A stretch of 64,000 bases of DNA, taken from the NCBI RefSeq assembly GCF_036421855.1, contig NZ_JAZGOK010000001.1. The stretch is one strand, 5' to 3'. The position numbers were made by a program, and so were the translations under genes. The stretch is from Georgenia_B sunbinii (lineage in GTDB: Bacteria; Actinomycetota; Actinomycetes; Actinomycetales; Actinomycetaceae). Positions 43,352 through 52,302 of the stretch are shown here, one piece after another; the first letter of the stretch is position 1, and every line of letters begins with the position of its first letter. The notes under the pieces were generated by a model. The model was not told the DNA's origin. It saw only the letters and a program-made list of their open reading frames with translations, and did not search any database.

Positions 43352-45205
43352 GTGTCAGATCTCGTGCTCGACGTGCCCACCGGCCACCCCGGCCACCCCC
43401 CGCTGAGCTCCCCGCTGGCGCTGCTGCGCTGGACCGTCCGGGGCGGCCGACGAGTGCTCGCCGGCGCCATCGTGCTGGGGATCATCTCCTCGCTCTGCGG
43501 TGCGCTGGTGCCGCTGGTGCTGGGGCAGGCGCTCGACGCCGGACTCACCGACGGGCTGTCCACCCGGCTGCTGTGGCTCGCGCTGGCACTGCTGGGCATC
43601 GGCCTGGTCGACGCCGCCGCGATCAGCCTCGGCCACGCCGGGGAGGTCGGCGGCTGGCTGCACGGCTCGTTCTCCAGCTCGCGGCTCATCGGTCACCACG
43701 TCACCCGCACCGGAGCGGCGATCGGCGACGAGCTGCCCACCGGCGAGGTCGTCAACACCGTCGCCAGCGACTCCTTCCACATCGGCAACATGCTCGAGCT
43801 GCTGCCCGCGCTCATCGGCGGGCTCGTCGCGTACGTCGTCGTTGCGGTCTACATGCTGCAGCAGTCGGTCACGCTTGGTCTCGTCGTCGCGCTCGGGCTG
43901 CCGCTCGTCACGGTGGTCGTGTCCTTCCTCATCAAGCCGCTGCACGCCCGGCAGAAGGCGCAGCGCGACGCCGCCGGCCGGCTCGCCACGCTCGCCACCG
44001 ACACCGTCTCGGGCCTGCGGATCCTGCGCGGCATCGGCGGCGAGGACGTGTTCGCCGAGCGGTACCGCGTACAGTCCCAGCAGGTCCGCGCCCAGGGGGT
44101 GCGGGTCGCCGCACTGTCCTCGGTGCTCGAAGGGCTGCAGATCCTGCTGCCGGGGCTGTTCGTCGCTTGCGTGGTGTGGCTCGGCGCCAACCTCGCAATG
44201 GCCGGCGAGATCACTCCCGGCCAGCTGGTGACCTTCTACGGTTTCACCGCCTTCCTCAGCCAGCCGCTGCGGTGGATCACCCACTTCATCAACTTCGCGA
44301 CCCGGGCCCGCGTGGCGGCCCGCAAGCTCATCGCGGTCCTCGAGGTGACCCCCGACGCCGGCACGGTCGCCGAGTCGGAAGCCGCCGACGCCCGACCCGC
44401 GGTGGTCCCCGCCGCCACCGCCGCCACGCTCGTCGACGAGGCCTCCGGGCTGACCGTCGCACCCGGCCTGCTCACCGCCGTCGTCACCACCGGCGGAGAC
44501 GGCGAGGCGCTGGCCGGCCGGCTGGGCCGCTTCGACGACCGCTCCCCCGACGTCGTGCTGCTCGACAGCGTGCCGCTGCGCGACCTGCCGCTGGCCGAGG
44601 TCCGCGAGCGGGTCGTGGTGGCGGCCGCCACCCCGCAGCTGTTCACCGGCACGCTGCGCACCGAGCTCGACGTCCGCGGCGACTCCGCGGGGTCCAGGCA
44701 CGAGCGGGACGCTGTCGACGGCGACGCCCGCCTGCTCGCCGCGCTGGAGGTCGCCGACGCCCACGACGTCCTTGAGTCGATCCCGGGCCGGCTCGACGGC
44801 GAGATCACCGAGAAGGGCCGGTCACTGTCCGGCGGGCAGCGCCAGCGGGTCGCGCTGGCTCGGGCGCTGCTCACCGAGCCGCAGGTGCTCGTGCTCGTCG
44901 AGCCGACCAGCGCCGTCGACGCCCACACCGAGGCGCGGATCGCCGAACGGCTGGCGCACTACCGCCGAGGCCGGACGACCGTGGTCGTCACCGGGTCACC
45001 GCTGGTCCTCGAGCATGCCGACGACGTCGTCTTCCTCGACGGCGGGCGGGTCCGGGCGCGCGGCCGTCACCACGACCTCCTCGACCGCGCCGCGCAGCAC
45101 GATCCCGACGCCGTCGCCTACCACCACGCCATCACCCGAGCCACCACCCCGGACAACCCCGCTGTCGCGGATCAGTCTGGTGTCACGCGCGGAGGGAGTC
45201 GCTGA
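43352..45205 (+). CDS. ABC exporter half-transporter with degenerate ATP site (subunit 1)
   Basis: 617 residues: a six-helix exporter membrane domain (about 25-330) and a nucleotide-binding domain. The signature LSGGQRQR (about 491) is intact. Walker A is lost (TTGGDGEAL instead of GxxGxGKS), the Walker B Asp is replaced by Val (LVLVEPT), and the switch His is missing (VVVTGSP). This subunit can therefore offer its signature to a partner but not bind ATP normally itself. The last residues include two units of the 18-bp repeat. The stop codon overlaps the start of subunit 2 (TGATG). Confidence 0.9.
   Translation: MSDLVLDVPTGHPGHPPLSSPLALLRWTVRGGRRVLAGAIVLGIISSLCGALVPLVLGQALDAGLTDGLSTRLLWLALALLGIGLVDAAAISLGHAGEVGGWLHGSFSSSRLIGHHVTRTGAAIGDELPTGEVVNTVASDSFHIGNMLELLPALIGGLVAYVVVAVYMLQQSVTLGLVVALGLPLVTVVVSFLIKPLHARQKAQRDAAGRLATLATDTVSGLRILRGIGGEDVFAERYRVQSQQVRAQGVRVAALSSVLEGLQILLPGLFVACVVWLGANLAMAGEITPGQLVTFYGFTAFLSQPLRWITHFINFATRARVAARKLIAVLEVTPDAGTVAESEAADARPAVVPAATAATLVDEASGLTVAPGLLTAVVTTGGDGEALAGRLGRFDDRSPDVVLLDSVPLRDLPLAEVRERVVVAAATPQLFTGTLRTELDVRGDSAGSRHERDAVDGDARLLAALEVADAHDVLESIPGRLDGEITEKGRSLSGGQRQRVALARALLTEPQVLVLVEPTSAVDAHTEARIAERLAHYRRGRTTVVVTGSPLVLEHADDVVFLDGGRVRARGRHHDLLDRAAQHDPDAVAYHHAITRATTPDNPAVADQSGVTRGGSR
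45149..45184 (-). repeat. 18-bp tandem repeat array F (2 units, inside a coding sequence)
   Basis: Two reverse-orientation units lie in frame at the C-terminus of ABC subunit 1 and encode PDNPAVADQSGV. Because a unit is six codons, copy-number changes here would lengthen or shorten the protein by six residues without a frameshift. Confidence 0.8.
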
Positions 45206-46938
45206 TGCAGCTGCCAGTCGCCGAGGCACGCGTGGTGCGGTCGTTCGCGGCCCGCCTGCTGTCCTCCTACCGCGGACCGCTGGTGAGGGTCGTCGCGCTC
45301 CAGGGCCTCGCCGCGGTCTCCGCGCTCGCCGTGCCGTGGCTGCTCGGTGGTCTCGTCGACGACGTCACCGCGGGCACCACGTCCGCCGAGATCAACCGGG
45401 TGGCGCTGTGGCTCGTCGGCCTCGTCCTCGCCCAGGCGGTCCTCACCCGGTACGCCCAGCGCGGCGCCATGGTGCTCGGCGAGGAGATCTTCGCCGAGCT
45501 GCGCGAACGGTTCGTCGGAGCGGTCACCCGGCTGCCGCTGTCGACCGTCGAGCGCGCCGGCACCGGTGACCTGCTCGGCCGCACCACCAACGACATCGAC
45601 CGGGTGCAGTGGGCGGTGCGCTTCGGCGTGCCGCGGGTCCTCGTCACCTCGACGACGATCGCACTGACCTTCGGTGCCGCACTGCTCGCCGCCCCCGCGG
45701 TCGCCGTCGCGATGGTCGTCGGGCTACCGATACTCGCCCTCGCCACCCGCCGCTACCTCCGTCTCTCCGCGCCGGCCTACCGGGAGAACGCGGCGGCCTA
45801 TGCCGACCTCAACGGCGTACTCAGCGAGTCCGTCGAGCACGCCGCGACGGTCGACGCACTCGCGCTGGGGCGCCGTCGTCGCCGCCGGACCGACGCCGTC
45901 GTCGCCCACGCCTGGCACACCGAGCGGGTGACGCTGGCGCTGCGGGTGCGGCTGTTCTTCTGGCTCAGCGTGTCCTTCGCGCTGCCGATCTCCGCGGTGC
46001 TCGTGTGGGGCGGGTACCTCGCCGGCACCGGCGCGGTGACCATCGGCGCAGTAGCGACCGTGTCGCTGTACGCCATGCAGATCCGCGGCCCGCTGTTCGA
46101 GCTGCTCATGTGGGTCGACGAGATCCAGGTCGCCACCGCCAGCCTCGCCCGGATCGTCGGGGTCGAGCTCGTCGAGCCGGACCGGCAGCCCCGCGCCGAC
46201 CGGCCCGCCGGTGAGGCGATCTCGGCCCGCGCGGTGCGCTACGCCTACCGCGAGGGTCAGGACGTGCTCCACGGCATGGACCTCGACCTCGTCCCCGGTG
46301 AACGGCTGGCGATCGTCGGACCGTCCGGGGCCGGCAAGTCCACCCTCGGCCGGATGCTCGCGGGCATCCACCCGCCCACCGGCGGGTCGGTCACCGTCGA
46401 CGGCGTGCCGCTCGTCGAGCTGCCCGAGGACGAGCTGCGCCGCCACGTCGCGCTCGTCACCCAGGAGCACCACGTGTTCGTCGGCTCGATCGCCGACAAC
46501 CTGCGGCTCGCGAAGTCCGACGCCGACGCCGAGGAGCTCGCCCGCGCGCTCGACGCGGTCGACGCCGCCGGCTGGGTGAGGACGCTGCCGGACGGGATCG
46601 ACACCGCGGTGGGCTCCGGTGGCCGCACACTCACCCCGGCGCAGGCCCAGCAGCTCGCGCTGGCACGGCTCGTGCTCCTCGACCCGCACACCCTCGTGCT
46701 CGACGAGGCGACCTCGCTGCTCGACCCGCGCGCCGCCCGCCAGCTCGAGACGTCGCTGTCCGCGGTGCTCACCGGCCGCACCGTGGTCGCGATCGCCCAC
46801 CGGCTGCACACCGCCCACGACGCCGACCGGGTCGCCGTCATCGACGACGGCCGGATCGTCGAGCTCGGCCCCCACGACGAGCTCGTCGCCGCCGGCGGCG
46901 AGTACGCGGCGCTGTGGGAGTCCTGGCAGCAGGAGTGA
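45205..46938 (+). CDS. ABC exporter half-transporter with degenerate signature (subunit 2)
   Basis: 577 residues, a six-helix membrane domain followed by a nucleotide-binding domain. Walker A GPSGAGKST (about 371), Walker B LVLDEATS (about 496) and the switch His in IAHRLH (about 530) are intact. The signature is degenerate (LTPAQAQQ instead of LSGGQ). This is the mirror image of subunit 1, so the heterodimer has one functional composite site (this Walker A with subunit 1's LSGGQ) and one dead site. Substrate unknown; drug, lipid or peptide export is typical. Confidence 0.92.
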   Translation: MQLPVAEARVVRSFAARLLSSYRGPLVRVVALQGLAAVSALAVPWLLGGLVDDVTAGTTSAEINRVALWLVGLVLAQAVLTRYAQRGAMVLGEEIFAELRERFVGAVTRLPLSTVERAGTGDLLGRTTNDIDRVQWAVRFGVPRVLVTSTTIALTFGAALLAAPAVAVAMVVGLPILALATRRYLRLSAPAYRENAAAYADLNGVLSESVEHAATVDALALGRRRRRRTDAVVAHAWHTERVTLALRVRLFFWLSVSFALPISAVLVWGGYLAGTGAVTIGAVATVSLYAMQIRGPLFELLMWVDEIQVATASLARIVGVELVEPDRQPRADRPAGEAISARAVRYAYREGQDVLHGMDLDLVPGERLAIVGPSGAGKSTLGRMLAGIHPPTGGSVTVDGVPLVELPEDELRRHVALVTQEHHVFVGSIADNLRLAKSDADAEELARALDAVDAAGWVRTLPDGIDTAVGSGGRTLTPAQAQQLALARLVLLDPHTLVLDEATSLLDPRAARQLETSLSAVLTGRTVVAIAHRLHTAHDADRVAVIDDGRIVELGPHDELVAAGGEYAALWESWQQE

Positions 46939-46991
46939 CGCAGGCCGGCGGGGCCGTGACAGCCGGCCACCGCCGGACGTAGCGTGGTCGG

Positions 46992-47480
46992 GTGCGCAGG
47001 ATCCCGCGGCACCTCGCCCGCGCCCCGATCTGGCTCTACCGCGCCGGACTCGGTGGTCTGCTCGGCCGGCGGATGGTCATGCTCGACCACCGTGGGCGAC
47101 GGTCGGGACAGGTCCGTCACGTGGTCCTGGAGACAGTCGCCGAACGGGGCGACGGCGTCGTCGTGGTGTCCGGCTACGGCTGGGACTCGCAGTGGCTGCG
47201 CAACGTCCAGGCCGACCCGCGGGTCCGGCTCTGGCGCGGCTGGCAACGGCCACGCCCGGCGACAGCGCACATCCTCGACCCGGCCCAGACAGTGGACGTC
47301 CTCGAGGACTATCGACGCAGGCACCCGGCGGCAGCATGCCTGCTGGTTGCCACCCTCGGCCTGCCGGCACTGGCCGATGACGCACCGGTCCCACCGGACG
47401 TCGCGGACTCACTGCCCGCCGTGCTCGTGCGGGCGCGCCGTCTGCAAGGATCTTCCCCGAAGTCCCACCAATGCCCGTAG
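46992..47480 (+). CDS. Nitroreductase/deazaflavin-dependent (DDN-like) family protein
   Basis: 162 residues from a GTG. The N-terminal LARAPIWLYRAGLGGLLGRR with the LDHRGRRSGQVRHVVLE segment is typical of the DDN/DUF385 split-barrel family, which binds the deazaflavin F420 and includes the nitroimidazole reductase of mycobacteria. The natural role is probably quinone or other redox protection. It follows the ABC pair after 53 bases and ends at a convergent hairpin. Confidence 0.82.
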   Translation: MRRIPRHLARAPIWLYRAGLGGLLGRRMVMLDHRGRRSGQVRHVVLETVAERGDGVVVVSGYGWDSQWLRNVQADPRVRLWRGWQRPRPATAHILDPAQTVDVLEDYRRRHPAAACLLVATLGLPALADDAPVPPDVADSLPAVLVRARRLQGSSPKSHQCP

Positions 47481-47527
47481 CAACGCTGTCTCGCACATCC
47501 AGGCACGGGGCTACGTGGCAGGTGACG

Positions 47528-47573
47528 CGCCACCAGCTGGACCCCTGCCAGGGCAGGAGTCCAGCTGGCGGCG
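47528..47573. terminator. Bidirectional hairpin between convergent genes
   Basis: A 15-bp stem with one mismatch (47528-47542 with 47559-47573) around a 16-base loop. The loop itself contains the short stem CTGCC/GGCAG. It separates the DDN-like gene and the minus-strand GH97 gene. Confidence 0.7.
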
Positions 47574-47587
47574 CTAGTGGAAAGGGG

Positions 47588-50500
47588 TCAGCTCGCCTTG
47601 GCGGCGCTTCCCGCCTCTTTGGTAACGGTGCGCCCGGCACCGGGGCCGGCTGTGGCAGCAGCCAGGCCGACCGGGCGGCGGATGCCCAGGGTGTCGGTGC
47701 CGTCTGCGTTCCAGTCACCCACGTGCACCTCATCACCGGCGCGACCGAAGGTCACCACCGTGTCCGCCTCTCCACCACGCAGAGAGTTGTTCACGTGGTA
47801 AATCCGGCCCCGCTGGATCGCGAAGGTATCGGTCCCGTTGCCGTCCCAGTCGCCCGCCAAGGTGACGTCCCCGGCGCGGCCGTAGGTGAAGGTCACATCA
47901 GCATCCCCACCTCGCAGCGAGTTCTTCACGTGGTAGGTCGCCGTACGACGCACCGCCAAGGTGTCGGTGTCGTCACCGTCCCAGTCACCGACCAGCACCT
48001 GGTCGTCGTCCCGGCCGTAACGGAACACCACGTCCGCCTCCCCACCACGCAGGGAGTTCTTCACGTGGTAGGTCGCCCCGCGCCGGACGGCGAAGGTGTC
48101 CTTACCATCCCCGTCCCAGTCCCCCACCAGGATCACGTCCCCGGGCCGACCATAGGTCAGCACGACGTCCGCGTCCCCACCGCGCTGGGCGTTGGACACG
48201 TGGAAGTCGTTACCGCGACGGACCGCGATGGTGTCGGTGCCGTTACCGTCCCAGTCACCGATGAACACCTCATCGGCCCACCGGCCGTACATGAACGACA
48301 GGTCCGTGGAACCCCGCCAGGTGTTGGACAGGTGGAACTGCGCCGTACGGTCGTCCGGACCGGGCTCGCCAGGCTCCCCACCCTCGGTGGAGAAGGCGTG
48401 GACCCACTCGGTCTGAGCACCCTCGGCCAGCACGAACCCGTCCAGCGCCCGCGCCGTGACGGTCACCGTGCCGGCACCCGGGTAGGTCCCGGTCGCCACG
48501 ACCTCACCGTCGACGACGTACTCCACGCCGGCGACTGCCGGGACCGTGAACGTGTCGTCCTCGGTGCCGTCCTCGTCGGTGAAGGTCACCGCCGCGGGCG
48601 TCACCTCCACCGGTGCGGCCGCGATCGTGAAGCTCACGCTCGCCGCCTCGGACACGTTGCCCGCGACGTCGGTCGCGCGGTAGGACACGTTGTGCTCCCC
48701 GGGCTCGCTGACCTCGACCGGCCCGTCGTAGGCGGTCCACTCTCCGCCGTCGACCGACACCTCGACCAGCTCGACGCCGGACTGCTCGTCCTGCGCCGTC
48801 ACCGTCACGGTCACCGGTCCGACGTAAAGCTCGCCGTCCCGCTCACCGACCGCCTCGGCCGAGGCGGTCGGGGGCGTGGTGTCGGCGGGGCAGTCGACCG
48901 CGAGCGCGAAGCTCTCGAAGGCCGCCTCAGTGCTGTGCTGGGCACCGCCGCCGCTCACCGCGATCATCCCGAGCCCTGCGTTCTCCAGGAACGTCAGGTC
49001 CGCCGGCCGCCCGAAGGGCCGGAAGGTCTCGCCGTCGGCGGAGTACGCCGCGGTCACGGTCTCGCCGTCGCTCGTCAGCCGCACCGAGTAGGTGTCCGGA
49101 AAGTCGGACGGCACGGTGAACCAGTCGTCGTTGCTGTAGCGCGCGGAGCCGTTCTCCTCGCGGACGAACTGGAAGCGGCGCTCGGAGTCGCTCCGAGCGT
49201 TGAGGTTGACGGCGATGTAGTCCCCCCGGCCCTGGTAGATCACCAGGCCGGCCTGCTGGAACCCGGCGTTGAGGTCCGCCGTGATCTGGGTCGTGGCCTG
49301 CCACATTCCCTCGGGCATGTCCTGCAGCACGATGTTGTCCGCCGCGCCCCCGGCGTAGAGATCCCCGGCGCGGGTGTCGATGCGCAGCGCGCCGTCCTCG
49401 ACCCGCAGGTCCTCGCCGACCTCGTTGACGACCTCCCACCGGTCTCCGTCGAGCTGGTCGCCGGTGAAGTCGTCGGAGGCCTCCTCCGAGAGGCACATCG
49501 AGTCGCTCGCGGGCTCGACCCACACGGAGACCGGACCCGAGTACCCGACGTTGCCCTCGTCGTCGAACGCGGCGGCGACCACGGTGTGGCGGCCGACGGA
49601 CGGTGCCGTCCAGCTCGCCGTGAAGGGCTCGGTGCCCGTCGTGGCGACGGCCTCGCCGTCAACCAGGAAGTCGACCCTGAGCACCTCGCCGTCCACGTCG
49701 TCAGCCTCGGCCGACAGCGTGATCTCACCGTCGGTAGGGAACACCCCGTTGGCAGTCGGGGCGGTGAGGATCACCTGGGGCGCAAGCTCGAGGTTCGCGA
49801 GCTCAGCCGCCTCCTCGGGCGTCGCGGGCCGCAGGCTCACGGCCAACCCGCCGTTCTCGCCGAGGCCGAGGGGAAGGACGGTCCCGGCGGTCACCAGACC
49901 GCTGGTGGCCACGATCGCCGCCGCGCCGTCGTTCTCGTCCAGGCCGTCGCGGTAGACGTCGGCCACGTAGGGGCCTTCCCCGAGCATGTCGAGCGCGACC
50001 TCCCCGCGCATCGCGTCGGTGCCGCTGATGACGCCGAGGTACCAGTCCTCACCGGAACGGCGGGCGACGGCGGCGTACTCACCGGGGTGGCCGCCGACCA
50101 GCTCAGTCTCGTCCCACGTCGTCGGCAGGGCGGAGAGCAGGGGCAGCGCCGCCGCGTGCTCGCGGTAGCTCTCGGGCGAGTCAGCCAGGTGCTGCAGTGC
50201 TGACTCGAAGACGATGCCGGTCGCCAGCTCGTGGGCCAGGGTCGTCTGCCGGTTCCCGGTGGAGAACACCACCGGGGTGTAGTCCATCGAGCCGGTGACG
50301 TTCCGGGTGAAGACAAGGTCCACGTTGTGACTGGCGGGCCAGGAGCCCCAGTACTGCTCGGCTCCCCACACACCCTCCATCGTCATGAGGTGGGGCCACG
50401 TCCGCGACCAGCCCTGCTGCGCGGTGGAGCCGTGATAGTTGAGGAGCAGCTCCTGCTCGGCGGTCTCCGCCAGGACGTCCTGGTAGAAGCCCATGCGCTC

Positions 50501-51718
50501 CTGGGTGTCGGCGTCCATGAAGTCGATCTTCACGCCGGCCACGCCCCAGGACTTCCACAGCGCCAGCTTCTCGAGCTCGACCTCGGTGTCCAGGCCGGTC
50601 CAGTGGCTCCACAGCAAGATCTCGACGTCGCGCTCGGCGGCGTACTCGACGAGGCGGGGCACCCACTCGGCGCTCCAGCCCTCGTCCACGAGGACATATT
50701 CCCAGCCGAGCTCGGCGGCGAAGTCGACAAACTCCCGCTGGCGCGCCTCGTCGCGCGGACTCCCGGCGTTCGACCACCACGACCACGCCACCCGGCCGGG
50801 CTTGATCCAGCTGGTGTCCTCGATCTGCGACGGCGGGTTGAGGTCAAAGATTCGGGTGGACTCCACGACGTCCGCAACGTCGTCACCGAACATCGCCAGC
50901 CGCCACGGGGTCTGCCACGGCAGCGTCGAGCTCACCGAGTCCTCCGGGAGCGTGAGCACGAAGCGACCGTCGCCCGCAGCGGTGGCCCGGCTGACGGCGA
51001 AGCTGTCATCCACCGCCGCCTCGGACAGCATCATCCAGCCGCCGGACGCCTGCTCGACGAGGATCGGGAAGCCGAACTCGCGGCCCGCCGCGACATCGGA
51101 GACCGCGAGCTCGTCGTAGAACCCTTCGTAGTTGTTCCGCCAGGACTGGAACCAGCCGGTCGCGCCCTCGGGCACCCGGAACTCGCTCGCCTCCCCGGTG
51201 AGCTCCGCCGCCCCCTCTCCGGGAAGCACGTAGCGGTATGCCGCCGCGTCGTCGTAGGCGCGCACGACGAGTTCGAGCTCCTCGCCGTCCGCCCCCGCGA
51301 AGGTCAGCGTTGACTCGGTCGCATGGTCGCGGGAGGTCGACGCCTTGCCGGTGAGCAGCTCGTAGGTCTCGTTGACCACGGTGTCCTCGCGGCCGACGAG
51401 CTCCAGGCCGGTGCTGAGGTCCGCGTCCGTGAGCGTGACGCCGAGGGGTGACGACGCCAGCACCTGCTCGCCGTTGCGGTCCGTGTGGTAGCTCAGTGCG
51501 CCCGCGTCGTCCAGGTCCACGGTGACGACCACGTCACCGCCCGGCGACACCACGGTCCACGACTCCTGCACCGCCGCGGCCTCGACGCCCGGTGGGGCAT
51601 CGTCCGCGAGCTGGCCGGCTGAGGCGGCCGGGGCCACGGTGCTCACCGCGACCGCCGCTGCGGCAACCACGGTGGTCGCGGTCCAGGCCCGGACCCGCCC
51701 TGTTCTCGTCCCGATCAT
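47588..51718 (-). CDS. Secreted GH97 glycosidase with Ig-like, lectin-like and FG-GAP-like repeat domains
   Basis: About 1376 residues from an ATG at 51718 behind GGAGATCAAGG. A signal peptide (to about 35) leads into the GH97 N-terminal beta-sandwich (about 45-290) and a TIM barrel (about 295-570) with WYWWSN-like WSWWSNAGSPR, VKIDFMDADTQ and MTMEGVWGAE. The Asp in VKIDFMD is where retaining GH97 enzymes carry their nucleophile, so a retaining alpha-galactosidase-like activity is likely. Then follow an Ig-like domain, a concanavalin-like (DUF1349-type) domain, further Ig-like parts, and five repeats of about 49 residues with DWDGNGTDT-type calcium loops. Divergent from a sugar importer. Confidence 0.9.
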   Translation of the reverse strand: MIGTRTGRVRAWTATTVVAAAAVAVSTVAPAASAGQLADDAPPGVEAAAVQESWTVVSPGGDVVVTVDLDDAGALSYHTDRNGEQVLASSPLGVTLTDADLSTGLELVGREDTVVNETYELLTGKASTSRDHATESTLTFAGADGEELELVVRAYDDAAAYRYVLPGEGAAELTGEASEFRVPEGATGWFQSWRNNYEGFYDELAVSDVAAGREFGFPILVEQASGGWMMLSEAAVDDSFAVSRATAAGDGRFVLTLPEDSVSSTLPWQTPWRLAMFGDDVADVVESTRIFDLNPPSQIEDTSWIKPGRVAWSWWSNAGSPRDEARQREFVDFAAELGWEYVLVDEGWSAEWVPRLVEYAAERDVEILLWSHWTGLDTEVELEKLALWKSWGVAGVKIDFMDADTQERMGFYQDVLAETAEQELLLNYHGSTAQQGWSRTWPHLMTMEGVWGAEQYWGSWPASHNVDLVFTRNVTGSMDYTPVVFSTGNRQTTLAHELATGIVFESALQHLADSPESYREHAAALPLLSALPTTWDETELVGGHPGEYAAVARRSGEDWYLGVISGTDAMRGEVALDMLGEGPYVADVYRDGLDENDGAAAIVATSGLVTAGTVLPLGLGENGGLAVSLRPATPEEAAELANLELAPQVILTAPTANGVFPTDGEITLSAEADDVDGEVLRVDFLVDGEAVATTGTEPFTASWTAPSVGRHTVVAAAFDDEGNVGYSGPVSVWVEPASDSMCLSEEASDDFTGDQLDGDRWEVVNEVGEDLRVEDGALRIDTRAGDLYAGGAADNIVLQDMPEGMWQATTQITADLNAGFQQAGLVIYQGRGDYIAVNLNARSDSERRFQFVREENGSARYSNDDWFTVPSDFPDTYSVRLTSDGETVTAAYSADGETFRPFGRPADLTFLENAGLGMIAVSGGGAQHSTEAAFESFALAVDCPADTTPPTASAEAVGERDGELYVGPVTVTVTAQDEQSGVELVEVSVDGGEWTAYDGPVEVSEPGEHNVSYRATDVAGNVSEAASVSFTIAAAPVEVTPAAVTFTDEDGTEDDTFTVPAVAGVEYVVDGEVVATGTYPGAGTVTVTARALDGFVLAEGAQTEWVHAFSTEGGEPGEPGPDDRTAQFHLSNTWRGSTDLSFMYGRWADEVFIGDWDGNGTDTIAVRRGNDFHVSNAQRGGDADVVLTYGRPGDVILVGDWDGDGKDTFAVRRGATYHVKNSLRGGEADVVFRYGRDDDQVLVGDWDGDDTDTLAVRRTATYHVKNSLRGGDADVTFTYGRAGDVTLAGDWDGNGTDTFAIQRGRIYHVNNSLRGGEADTVVTFGRAGDEVHVGDWNADGTDTLGIRRPVGLAAATAGPGAGRTVTKEAGSAAKAS

Positions 51719-51794
51719 CCTTGATCTCCAATCGACAGTGAAAGCTGCTGACGGCCCGAACGTCGTCGGACGGCACCGCGGCACAACGATCCGC

Positions 51795-51823
51795 AACCTA
51801 TCCATAAAGTTCGATTGTGACAA
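51795..51823 (-). promoter_or_regulatory. Predicted promoter of the GH97 gene
   Basis: On the minus strand TTGTCA (51818-51823) and TAGGTT (51795-51800) are exactly 17 bases apart, about 75 bases before the start codon. The region between this and 52170 has no gene that I can support; its short open frames lack family resemblance. Confidence 0.5.
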
Positions 51824-52156
51824 GGTATGATCGGGTGTGAGCGATGGATCTGGACAACGTCGGAGCGCGCGCGCCAGCAGCACCAACGGCGGCTCGACCG
51901 TCTCCGGGACGACCGGCCGCGCCCCCTCCGCCACCGCGCCGAACCACCTCGGCGCCAACCGGGCGGGCAACATCTGGCGTGCGAACGTGGCGTGTTGTGT
52001 TCGAGTGCGTTGGGCTGTACCTTAACCATCCTGCAGCGGTGGCCCGCTCGCTCAACTGCATCGCTGCAGCAGCGAGCCGCCGAAGTACTCGCGACCATGG
52101 AGGTGCTCACGACGGCCCCGAGGCGCAGCCTACGACCTAGGGCGCAATGCCGACCG

Positions 52157-52186
52157 TTGGCCGGGTCCACGGTGTTAGCGTAAACA
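52157..52186 (+). promoter_or_regulatory. Predicted promoter with LacI-type operator for the sugar importer
   Basis: TTGGCC (52157-52162) and TAAACA (52181-52186) are 18 bases apart. The imperfect palindrome TGTTAGCGTAAACA (52173-52186) covers the -10 box and resembles LacI-family operators of the type TGTTANCGNTAACA, with two mismatches in the right half. A repressor bound there would block transcription. No LacI gene is in the window. Confidence 0.5.
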
Positions 52187-52302
52187 TCTCGTGTCAAGCC
52201 GTGGCGTAGCCGCTTCGCCCCAGGACTCGCACCACCCCGGTCGAGTCCCCCTCATGAGCCGTCAGACGACGGCTCGGAACACTCTGCTCTCAAGGAGGAG
52301 AA

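Noticed and set aside
51827..52183. Short open frames in the gap between GH97 and the sugar importer
   Set aside because: None has a ribosome site or family resemblance, and the gap holds promoter-like elements for both divergent genes.
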